Shown one piece after another: positions 25,573-33,066 of a DNA stretch of 64,000 nt (its first letter is position 1; each line of letters opens with the position of its first letter). The stretch is from NCBI RefSeq assembly GCF_009911795.1, contig NZ_CP047898.1:4464001-4528000 (forward strand). The letters run 5' to 3'. Position numbers and translations under genes: made by a program. The stretch comes from Pseudarthrobacter psychrotolerans (GTDB lineage Bacteria; Actinomycetota; Actinomycetes; Actinomycetales; Micrococcaceae). The notes beneath the pieces were generated by a model. That model had not been told where the DNA came from. It made no database searches and saw nothing but the letters and a program-made list of their open reading frames with translations.

Positions 25573-27083
25573 CCCAGCAACCTCTCAAGAAACGCCGTCT
25601 CCGCGTTTCAGACGTCAATGTTGTTAATCACCGGACCCTCAGGAAAGCGCTGGGCGGAACCATCGTGGGAAACACGATGGAATGGTACGACGTCGGTGTG
25701 TTCGGTTATCTGATCACCACCATGGGGCCGGTTTTCCTGCCGGAAGCAGACAAAGCCGTGCAGAACCTGTTCCTGCTGGGAACCTTCGGAGCAACGTTTA
25801 TCGCCCGCCCCGTGGGCGGCGTCTTTTTCGGCTGGCTGGGCGACAAGATCGGCCGCCAGAAGGTCCTGGCGATGACCTTGATGCTCATGGCTGCGGCGAC
25901 CTTCGTCGTCGGGCTGCTCCCGGGGTACTCGGTGCTGGGCATCTGGGCTGCCGTGCTGTTGGTGGTCACCAAGCTGGTGCAGGGCTTTTCCACCGGTGGC
26001 GAGTACGCAGGCGCCACTACGTTCGTCAGTGAGCACTCCCCGGACCACCGCCGCGGCTTCTTCGCCAGCTTCCTGGACATGGGCAGCTATCTGGGCTTTG
26101 CCATAGGTGCCGGTTTGGTGTCCGTCCTCCAGCTGACCCTGGGCCAGGCCGAGATGGAGGCCTGGGGCTGGCGCATTCCGTTCCTGATCGCCGGGCCCCT
26201 CGGCATCATCGCGATCTATTTCCGGATGAAAATTGAGGAATCGCCTGCGTTCCAGGCCACCCTCGAGGCAGAGGCCGAAGTCGCCAGGCATCCCGAAACC
26301 GGTGAGGTGCTCGGCCCCATGGGCCCGGTGGGAATCTTCAAGGCCTACTGGCAGAGGATAGTGCTGGCCATGATCCTCGTGGCCGCTGCCAATACGGTGG
26401 GCTACGCCCTGACGTCCTACATGCCCACATACCTGACCACCAACAAGGGGTACGACGAGATCCACGGGACTCTCCTGACCATCCCGGTCCTGGTGGCCAT
26501 GTCCCTGTGCATCCCGCTGACCGGTCATCTCTCGGACCGGATCGGCCGGCGCCCCGTGCTGTGGATCGGAGCCATCAGCACGGTGGTCCTGTCGCTTCCC
26601 GCGTTCATTCTGATCTCGGTCGGAACCATTCCGGCCACGATCACCGGCCTTGCCTTGATCGCCTTCCCCGTGACGTTCTACGTTGCCAACCTTGCCTCGG
26701 CGCTGCCGGCGCTGTTCCCCACGGCCCACCGCTACGGGGCCATGGGCATCGCCTACAACTTCGCCGTGGCGATTTTCGGCGGCACCACCCCGTTCATTAT
26801 TGCGAGCCTGATCCAGCTGACGGGCAACGACATGATGCCCGCGTACTACCTCATGGCCACCTCGGCAATCGCTGCGGTCACCATTTACTTCCTGCCCGAA
26901 TCCGCCCGGAGGCACCTGCCAGGGTCAATGCCCAGTGTTGATTCGGACAAAGCTGCCCAGGAACTGGTGGCAACGCAGGACGATAACCCCATGCTGGACA
27001 TGGATACGCTGCCCTTCGGCACCAGCTACGAGGCCGCGAAGGCGGCGCACGCGGGACCTGAAAGTATGTCAGGGGAGCGGTGA
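25569..27083 (+). CDS. MFS transporter, metabolite:H+ symporter (MHS) family
   Basis: A 504-residue 12-helix transporter. The diagnostic MHS/ProP segments are GGTIVGNTMEWYDVGVFGYL at the N-terminus, FIARPVGGVFFGWLGDKIGR between helices 2 and 3, LVQGFSTGGEYAGATTFVSE, and the large loop after helix 6. Both the N- and C-terminal tails are long and hydrophilic (residues 1-20; 455-504). Substrates of related proteins are proline, betaine, alpha-ketoglutarate or other carboxylates; this one cannot be assigned. Translation is probably coupled to the upstream 17-codon leader. Confidence 0.9.
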   Translation: MTQQPLKKRRLRVSDVNVVNHRTLRKALGGTIVGNTMEWYDVGVFGYLITTMGPVFLPEADKAVQNLFLLGTFGATFIARPVGGVFFGWLGDKIGRQKVLAMTLMLMAAATFVVGLLPGYSVLGIWAAVLLVVTKLVQGFSTGGEYAGATTFVSEHSPDHRRGFFASFLDMGSYLGFAIGAGLVSVLQLTLGQAEMEAWGWRIPFLIAGPLGIIAIYFRMKIEESPAFQATLEAEAEVARHPETGEVLGPMGPVGIFKAYWQRIVLAMILVAAANTVGYALTSYMPTYLTTNKGYDEIHGTLLTIPVLVAMSLCIPLTGHLSDRIGRRPVLWIGAISTVVLSLPAFILISVGTIPATITGLALIAFPVTFYVANLASALPALFPTAHRYGAMGIAYNFAVAIFGGTTPFIIASLIQLTGNDMMPAYYLMATSAIAAVTIYFLPESARRHLPGSMPSVDSDKAAQELVATQDDNPMLDMDTLPFGTSYEAAKAAHAGPESMSGER

Positions 27084-27117
27084 GGCGGCCGCTCGAGTGG
27101 TGTGCCGCCGTCGTGCT

Positions 27118-27243
27118 TCAAACAGAAGAGGATGTGGCTCCGCCGTCCGTCAGGCCCATGAACATCGTCCGGTGCAGGATGTCCACGTGTTTGCGAGAGG
27201 CCTCCACGGCTTCCTGAACATCGCCGGCGCGCAGGGCCCCCAC
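27118..27243 (-). pseudogene. C-terminal stub of a GntR/FCD regulator
   Basis: The minus-strand frame ending at 27118 encodes GALRAGDVQEAVEASRKHVD and then ILHRTMFMGLTD, the last helices of an FCD-type ligand domain (AIRAGD...A...HL pattern). The helix-turn-helix and most of the effector domain are absent. It meets an MFS stub tail to tail at about 27240. Confidence 0.6.
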
Positions 27244-27370
27244 GGTGATGATCGGCATCTTCTACGGCACCGGCGTGACCCAGGCCAACTGGGGACTCAT
27301 GGTGATCACCATGCTGGTGCTCGGCGCCGTCGCGTTCGGCGTGACGCTGCTGTGGCGGAAGCGGAAATAG
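27241..27370 (+). pseudogene. C-terminal stub of an MFS exporter
   Basis: About 42 codons (TVMIGIFYGTGVTQANWGLM, then a helix and LLWRKRK) match the last segment of the MFS gene at 43970-45330, where the corresponding residues are TVLIGVLYGPGVNQANWGLM. The preceding 400 residues are missing and no start signal is present. Confidence 0.8.
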
Positions 27371-27418
27371 GTTTTCCGGCTGACCCGGATCGCGCTCTGC
27401 GAGGCTGGGTTAGCTGGT

Positions 27419-29107
27419 CTATGACATGGCCGGCACCTCGCCGGCATCCAAGGAGCCGCCGTCGGCCTCCGGCAGTGTCAGGGTGACAGTGGTCCCCAGT
27501 CCGGGGCTGCTGGCCAGGGCGATCGTCCCGCCATGGTTTTCGATGATGGTTTTGGTGATCGGCAGTCCCAGGCCCGCACCGGGAATGGCGGAGGCGTGTG
27601 CGCGTGCGGCGCGGAAGAATCGGGTGAAGGCCTGGGCCTGTTCTTCCTGGGTCATCCCGATCCCGGTATCGGCGACCTCGCATCTGACGTTGTCCCCGTC
27701 CCGGCGGGCTCGGACCGTAACGGCCCCGCCGTCGGGGGTGTATTTGATCGCGTTGGAGAGCAGGTTATCGATAACCTGGCCGATGCGGGCCGGATCGAAC
27801 CGGCCGGTCACGGGTCCGGACGGTTCAAGGTGCAGGCTGATGCCCGCGGCACTGGCACGCGGAGTGGCGGATTCGATGCTGTGGCGGATCACCTCGGTCA
27901 GGTCCGCTGGCCGGGGGTTGATAACCAGGGTATCCGAGGCGACTGAGAGCAGGTCGGTCACCAGATGCAGCAGCCGTTCGGCGTTGCGTTTGGCCACGAC
28001 CAGGTACTGGGCCAGGTCGGCGGGAAGGTCGGGGTGTTCGTCCAGAGCCAGGCCGAGGTAGCCCAGGATGGAGGTCAGCGGGGTCCTCAGCTCATGCGAG
28101 ACACTGGCGACGAACTGGTCCTTGGCTGCAAGGGCTGTGACCAGCGCCGTCACGTCAGTAAAAGCCAGCACGGCGCCGGAGCTCCGGCCGGTGCCGTCCT
28201 TGATCAGCCGAGACGTTGCGGAGAAGGCGCGTTGACCGGTGCCGGTGCCGATCCAGATCAATTCGTCGGTGAACGCCTCGCCCCTGGCCGCTCGGCGCAG
28301 CGGGTGCCGGGCCGGGGGCAGCGGGTGGCTCCGGTCAACGCCAAACACCGGCACCTCCTCACTCCCGGGCGCCCGCGGGTTTTCGCTGAGGGTACCGGTG
28401 AGGTGGTGGCTTTGCTGCTTGTTCATGAGAATTTTCCGGCCCTGTTCATCGACGGCGCACACGCCGACACTGACGGTATCCATGATGGTGCCCAGCAACC
28501 GCTCGCGCTGTTCGCTGGCTGCGAGCAGTTCCTGCAGTTCCTTGTCCTGGTTTTCCAGCTGCAGCCGCTGACGCAGGACAGCGTTGGAGACCACATGCGC
28601 GGTGAGGGAGATCGCCCCGAGGATGACCGGGAGCAGTACGATCCGGATGAACGACGGCCCTGTGAAGCCCATTCCAAGGATCAGCGGCGGAAGGACCGCA
28701 CTGAGAATCGTGGCCGAAACAGCCATCACAACCCCGCTACGGTGGCGGCCGAGGGATAGCCAGACGACGGGAAAAACCAGCAGGAAACCCAGCACAGTGA
28801 GGTATTGATCCGCCGCTTCGCGGGAGAACCCGATGGCCAGGCAGTCCAGGACCGGAATGACTGCCCAGGCGCGGGTCGGCAGCCGCCCCCACGGCACCAG
28901 CGCACACGCGGCCAGAATGACCAGATGGCCGCCCAGACCGTACAGGAACGGACCGGGCTGCAGGAGCCCGGGGCGAAATGCCTCCGCCAGGACGGTGACC
29001 AGTAGCATCGTCACCGACAGCGGCAACTGGAATATCACCATCCGACCCCTAAGGTCCAGGCTCCGGAAGTAATTATCGAGCGAAAGGTGAGGCATCGCGT
29101 TACCCAT
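27419..29107 (-). CDS. Membrane sensor histidine kinase (orphan)
   Basis: A 562-residue kinase. Residues about 20-190 carry five or six transmembrane helices, followed by a short coiled coil (RLQLENQDKELQELLAASEQ), a PAS-like domain (residues ~205-320), a HisKA domain with the phospho-acceptor in SVSHELRTPLTSI (His about residue 338), and a HATPase_c domain with the N box QVIDNLLSNAIKY and G boxes VADTGIGM and GAGLGLPI. AAAGGAAG precedes ATG 29107. No response regulator gene is adjacent, so its partner must be encoded elsewhere. Confidence 0.92.
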   Translation of the reverse strand: MGNAMPHLSLDNYFRSLDLRGRMVIFQLPLSVTMLLVTVLAEAFRPGLLQPGPFLYGLGGHLVILAACALVPWGRLPTRAWAVIPVLDCLAIGFSREAADQYLTVLGFLLVFPVVWLSLGRHRSGVVMAVSATILSAVLPPLILGMGFTGPSFIRIVLLPVILGAISLTAHVVSNAVLRQRLQLENQDKELQELLAASEQRERLLGTIMDTVSVGVCAVDEQGRKILMNKQQSHHLTGTLSENPRAPGSEEVPVFGVDRSHPLPPARHPLRRAARGEAFTDELIWIGTGTGQRAFSATSRLIKDGTGRSSGAVLAFTDVTALVTALAAKDQFVASVSHELRTPLTSILGYLGLALDEHPDLPADLAQYLVVAKRNAERLLHLVTDLLSVASDTLVINPRPADLTEVIRHSIESATPRASAAGISLHLEPSGPVTGRFDPARIGQVIDNLLSNAIKYTPDGGAVTVRARRDGDNVRCEVADTGIGMTQEEQAQAFTRFFRAARAHASAIPGAGLGLPITKTIIENHGGTIALASSPGLGTTVTLTLPEADGGSLDAGEVPAMS

Positions 29108-29425
29108 TCGTGCTTCCTTTCAAATCTGTCCTGCCGTTTGTTTCCCGCCGCCTGCAGCGCCGGGAGATTTCTGAATCCCACTGCCACCATAGGCTCACTG
29201 GCATGACTGTCCCTATTAGCGGTGAGTGCTTCTGAACCCGACGACAGCACCCTGGTGTATCAACCACAAGGGACCCCTTCGGCGCCCTATTTCCTCGGCG
29301 TATTGACACACAGATTTCGCCGGAATACTGTCTGCCTTAACGGGGCTTTCCGCCCGTTCCTGAGTATTTTCGGCGCTGGAGTCTGGGCCGCTTCTGCTAG
29401 GCGAGGGCGCCAGCAAGGAGTTCTA
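29108..29425. other. Divergent intergenic region, 318 bp
   Basis: It separates the histidine kinase (minus) from the DUF1326 gene (plus). The frames across it have no family character. A TTGACA at 29303-29308 is a plausible -35 for the DUF1326 unit. AAGGAG at 29415-29420 is the ribosome-binding site of the gene at 29426. Confidence 0.45.
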
Positions 29426-30043
29426 ATGTCTTGGGAAATGACCGGAAAGTATGTCGCCAACTGCAATTGCCAGCTGATTTGTCCGTGCCCGGTGGATGGT
29501 ACGCCCACGGGATCGGATGGCGAGTGCCGCGGCGTGGCTGTGTTCCAAATCGCGAGTGGAAAACTCGATGACACCGATCTGTCGGGCATCGCCTTCGCCT
29601 TCTGCAACTGGTTCCCGTCGAACCTCTCGGCCGGCGGCTGGAAGGTGGGAATCGTCCTCGACGACGGCGCATCGGCTGCGCAAGCCACTGCCTTGGAAAG
29701 CATCCTTCATGGTGAGGCCGGCGGCCCGTTCGCGGATTTTGCGGCGTTGTACGGAGAATGGTTGGGAGTCGAGCGCGCCAGCGTCACATTCTCGGACGGC
29801 GACACCCCGTCCGCCTCGGTTGCCGGGCGGGTGAGCTACACGTTCGAGTCCCTGCCGGGACCCGACGGTGGTGTCACCACCGTCAAGAACGCGATGTTCG
29901 GGTTCGCCCCGGAATTCCGGATCGGCAAAGCGCAGGTACACTCGGACCTCTTTGGCCTTGATTTCGACGGCGTCTACGGTGAGACCGCGGACTTCACCTT
30001 CGCCAGCGCGATGGACGAAAACGCCCCCAAAGGCCGGGCATGA
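29426..30043 (+). CDS. DUF1326-domain protein
   Basis: A 205-residue soluble protein. Its N-terminus carries the family-defining cysteine cluster YVANCNCQLICPCPVDG (four Cys within 11 residues), a likely metal-binding site, and later AFCNWFPSNLSAGGWKVGIV and a C-terminal FGLDFDGVYGETADFTFA. AAGGAG is ideally placed before ATG 29426. The DUF2182 membrane protein starts 13 bp downstream; members of these two families are recurrently encoded together. DUF1326 has no assigned activity. Confidence 0.88.
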   Translation: MSWEMTGKYVANCNCQLICPCPVDGTPTGSDGECRGVAVFQIASGKLDDTDLSGIAFAFCNWFPSNLSAGGWKVGIVLDDGASAAQATALESILHGEAGGPFADFAALYGEWLGVERASVTFSDGDTPSASVAGRVSYTFESLPGPDGGVTTVKNAMFGFAPEFRIGKAQVHSDLFGLDFDGVYGETADFTFASAMDENAPKGRA

Positions 30044-30056
30044 GCGCCGACAGCTG

Positions 30057-30908
30057 ATGCTGCGCAGGAAGCAGTCCATCAGAGGCGGCGTGCGCGCTTC
30101 TGCGCGCGCCGCCGTTTCGCCTGCCACAGCGGCCGGTTCTACGGCAGCCGCGTCCCGGGTCGACCCGCGGGAGGCCGGCCTGATCGCGGTCCTGCTGTTA
30201 CTCGCCGCGGCGAGTTGGGTCTTTACGTCCACTCAGCTGAGCGGGATGGACATGGGCCGGTGGACTGAGCCGGGGCCGCTGGGATTCTTCGTCGCCACGT
30301 GGGTGGTGATGCTGGCGGCCATGATGTTCCCGTCCGTGGCACCCATGGTGGTCGCATATGCCCGGATTCAGAGCCACCGACGCAAGACGGCGCGGTATGC
30401 TCCGGCAGGATCCACCGCCGTTTTCGTGGCCGGTTACCTGATCACGTGGACGGTCTTCGGCGTCGTGGCGTATTCGTTCTACATGTCCGTAGCGTCGCTG
30501 GCTCCCGGGTTCTTCGCCTCGGATCAAGGCGGCCGGTACCTGGCGGCCGGGGTGATTATGGCGGCGGCGGCCTATCAGCTCACGCCCGCCAAGAACGTCA
30601 GCCTGATGAAATGCCGGACGCCCATGGACTTCATCCTGCACCGCATGCGCCCCGGATACCGTGGCGCGCTGCGCATGGGAGTTGAGCACGGGGCGTGGTG
30701 CGTCGCATGCTGCTGGGCGCTGATGGTGGCCCTGTTTGCGCTCGGTGTGATGAGCATCGGCTGGATGGCGCTGATTGGGGCCTTCATTGCAGGAGAGAAG
30801 ATGCTCCCCTGGAAGCGGCTCGCCAACCGCTCGGTTGCGGTGGCACTGGCCGTGATTGCGCTCGGAGTTGCCCTCACGCCAGCGGCGTTGGTCGGGATGG
30901 GGATGTAA
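30057..30908 (+). CDS. DUF2182 predicted metal-binding integral membrane protein
   Basis: A 283-residue membrane protein with about six helices. Hallmarks are the WVVMLAAMMFPSVAPMVVAY segment, the MKCRTPMDFILHRMRPG loop and the EHGAWCVACCWALM motif whose His/Cys residues could bind metal. It has a basic, Ala-rich N-terminal tail; ATG 30057 lacks a clear ribosome-binding site and translation is probably coupled to the preceding DUF1326 gene. Its C-terminal 50 codons are duplicated in the remnant at 938-1105. Confidence 0.87.
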   Translation: MLRRKQSIRGGVRASARAAVSPATAAGSTAAASRVDPREAGLIAVLLLLAAASWVFTSTQLSGMDMGRWTEPGPLGFFVATWVVMLAAMMFPSVAPMVVAYARIQSHRRKTARYAPAGSTAVFVAGYLITWTVFGVVAYSFYMSVASLAPGFFASDQGGRYLAAGVIMAAAAYQLTPAKNVSLMKCRTPMDFILHRMRPGYRGALRMGVEHGAWCVACCWALMVALFALGVMSIGWMALIGAFIAGEKMLPWKRLANRSVAVALAVIALGVALTPAALVGMGM

Positions 30909-30951
30909 GACGGGGGTTCTTGAATGGTCTCATGTACTAGAGGAGTCGGAA

Positions 30952-31368
30952 ATGTCTGACGGGACTGGACTGATCGAGCGGTTTTACAAGGAGATAATCG
31001 AGGGCGGAAATCTGTCCCTCATTGACGAGTTGGCGACGGATGACTACGTCGATCACGAAGAGGCTCTTCCAGGGCAACCGCCCGGCAAGGACGGCGTCCG
31101 GTACTTCGTGAACGCGATCCGGACGGCGTTCCCCGATATTAAAGTCAAGACGATGGAAGCGTCATTGGCTGACGGAAACATGGAGGCGTTGCACGTAATT
31201 CTCACGGGCACTCATCGTGGCGAGATGGCCGGCATGGCAGCAACCGGCAAAAGCGTCGAATTCGGCACCACCGACATTATTCGCGTCGAGGACGGCAAAG
31301 TGGCAGAGCATTGGGGAACCACGGACAACCTGAGCCTCATGCAGCAGCTCGGTGCCATCCCTGCTTAG
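30952..31368 (+). CDS. SnoaL-like / ester cyclase family protein
   Basis: A 138-residue cone-shaped alpha+beta barrel protein. IERFYKEIIEGGNLSLIDEL forms the N-terminal helices, then ATDDYVDHEEALPGQPPGKD with the conserved His/Asp pocket, FPDIKVKTMEA and, near the end, GTTDIIRVEDGKVAEHWGTT. GAGGAGTCGGA is the ribosome-binding site before ATG 30952. Such proteins isomerise, hydrolyse or merely bind small molecules; no specific role is predictable. A hairpin follows at 31412. Confidence 0.87.
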   Translation: MSDGTGLIERFYKEIIEGGNLSLIDELATDDYVDHEEALPGQPPGKDGVRYFVNAIRTAFPDIKVKTMEASLADGNMEALHVILTGTHRGEMAGMAATGKSVEFGTTDIIRVEDGKVAEHWGTTDNLSLMQQLGAIPA

Positions 31369-31411
31369 GGCTCACCTGACGGGGGTCCGCAACCGGGCCA
31401 ACACTAGAAGC

Positions 31412-31446
31412 GCCTTCCGCCGTCGTCCTAGCCGACGGCGGGAGGC
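31412..31446. terminator. Bidirectional hairpin terminator
   Basis: GCCTTCCGCCGTCG (31412-31425) pairs with CGACGGCGGGAGGC (31433-31446) with a single T-G wobble. It lies between the convergent SnoaL gene and MFS fragment and shares the CCGCCGTCG/CGACGGCGG core of the hairpins at 5.8 and 21.7 kb. Confidence 0.7.
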
Positions 31447-31484
31447 CCCTTCGTGCGGCACTGTCCCGTGGCGGTGCCGCACCC

Positions 31485-32187
31485 CTATGCGCGCGAGGCC
31501 ACCCCCGCTACCTCTGCAACAGGGGCATCGGCCGTTGGTTCCACGTTGACGTAACCGGACTCTTTCGGCCCGGGCGGATAGGCGTGCTTGCGCCCGGTCA
31601 CCATGATCACGAGTGCGACGACGACAGGCACCGCAGCGGCGACCGGCACGATCAGCGGGCCTGCCGTGGTGAGCGCGGCCGCGCCGTAGAGCGCGCCGAT
31701 GGTGATGCCCAGCTGGATGGTCAGCACCGTGAGGCCGTTGGCAGCTTCCCGGTACTCCTTGCCGGCGCGGAGGATGGCGGACTGGTTGTAGATGCCGATC
31801 GCGCCGAAGCCCGCTCCCCAGACCGCCATGAGCAGCAGGGCGCCGGGGACGGTGACCCCGCCCCGGGGCAGGAGGAGGAACGCGGCGGCGACTATCGCCG
31901 TCGTGATCAGCAGTGAACGGCGCGGCCGCATGACCACGGTGATGCCGGCGATCCAGATGCCCACCAGCCCGGAGAATCCCAGGACTGCGAGTGAAAGCGT
32001 GATGCTGTAGTCGGGCAGCCCGGCCTCCCGGAGGAACGGGGCGATGAAGGTGAACAGGGCGAAGTAGATCGGTGCCCTGGCTCGTAAGCCGACTTGGCCC
32101 GCCGCCGGCATGCTGGCGCTGCCCAAGACGATCACGGCCAGGAAGCACAACAGAAAACAGCGCAATAACCAGGAAATCTGTCGCATG
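31485..32187 (-). pseudogene. C-terminal half of an MFS transporter joined to a foreign leader
   Basis: From about 32075 down to the stop at 31485 the frame encodes six hydrophobic helices of an MFS transporter (IAPFLREAGLPDYSITLSLA; AVWGAGFGAIGIYNQSAI; QLGITIGALYGAAALTTAG) and a hydrophilic tail. The first six helices are missing. Upstream and in frame, ATG 32187 would start a signal-like sequence (MRQISWLLRCFLLCFLAVIV), then RARAPIYFALF enters the MFS part, so a chimeric membrane protein could be made. The joint at about 32075 coincides with one end of a sequence also found at 22861-22896. Confidence 0.7.
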
Positions 32188-32258
32188 CCCGTACCTGCGT
32201 TTTCGGCTGACCCTCTCTTCACGGTATGGCCTGGCCAGGAGGAACACCATGCATCTGC

Positions 32259-32687
32259 TGCCGGTGCAGGGGAGTGCGACGCCGGCACTGGGCTTTGCTG
32301 GGCCTGCGCCTCAGGTGTACATGAGGGAGCCGGGGTGGTGAGTTTTTCGCCGGTTTCCAGCCAGGTCTTGAGGCCGGAGAGGATCATCGGCCAGCCGCCG
32401 TAGAGCTGGTCGTTGGCGCCTTCGCGGAGCTGGTCGTGCGTGACGGTGAGGTGGCAGGAATCGCCCACCGGTTCGATTTCCCAGGTGACGCGGGAGGTGC
32501 CTTCGGCTTTGACGTCGTCGTCCCAGAGGGCGCGCATGGTCTGGACGAGTTTGCGCCGGGGATCGACCTCGATGTTTTCGCCTTCGCCCAGAACCATGCC
32601 GTTGGCCTTGGGGTTGTGCATCTCGTAGTGGCCGCCCGGTGTCCAGTCCGCGGTGTGCGTGTTGCCGAACTGGTATTTGCTGCGGAT
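32259..32687. repeat. ~430 bp direct repeat, copy 2
   Basis: The second copy of the segment at 22891-23320 with very few differences, including one G lost from the run at 32332-32335. A further 35 bp of similarity to 22861-22896 lies at 32073-32107, separated from the main repeat by about 150 bp of unrelated sequence. Confidence 0.9.
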
Positions 32688-32722
32688 CCCACTGTCCGGG
32701 ATGGCTTCCCAGAGCCGCTCCG
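32311..32722 (-). pseudogene. Duplicate SRPBCC domain without its ArsR part
   Basis: The minus-strand frame carries the SRPBCC part of the fusion gene at 22943-23698 from about PERLWEAI to LTTP almost unchanged. The ArsR-like half is absent. The loss of one G in the run at 32332-32335 shifts the frame so that the natural LMYT stop is bypassed and the frame continues toward the MFS fragment. The 5' side (32722-32900) is unrelated sequence. Confidence 0.85.
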
Positions 32723-33066
32723 GCGCGGCGGCATCAGCTTGGTCCTGCCGCCGGACTCGACGTCGAGTCCGGGGGTTGCCGCCTGTCGCTCCTGAGAACC
32801 CTCGCCTGGACACAAGGTTTGTTTGCCACCGCAGCCTTCTCCGGACACGCAAATTCCAGAACTGTATATCGATTTCCCCCCAAACGATAGAAATGATAAT
32901 TTGCGACATTTTTCATCAAGATCGGCTCAAGACTCAATCAAAGTTGTCCCAAGATCGTCGCAGTTTCAGTACCCCGGGCGCAGCGAGAAATAGGCTCGGC
33001 ATCGACACAACGTGTCAAAAGAGAAGGTCGGGCTTAATTGCCGGGCCTTTATTATTGGGGAAAAGC
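32723..33066. other. Intergenic region upstream of the nuclease gene
   Basis: 344 bp without a supported gene. The part from about 32820 is noticeably more AT-rich than the surroundings (ATGATAATTTG near 32893) and probably contains the promoter of the 33067 gene. GGGGAAAAGC just before 33067 is the ribosome-binding site. Confidence 0.45.

Noticed and set aside
25608..26915. A 435-codon minus-strand frame opposite the MHS transporter
   Set aside because: His/Gly/Asp/Gln-rich composition and full overlap with a clear 12-helix transporter mark it as a shadow.
32653..33066. A 138-codon upstream extension of the nuclease gene
   Set aside because: It would read through SRPBCC remnant DNA in the wrong strand and an AT-rich promoter region; ATG 33067 has a good ribosome-binding site and gives the expected N-terminus.
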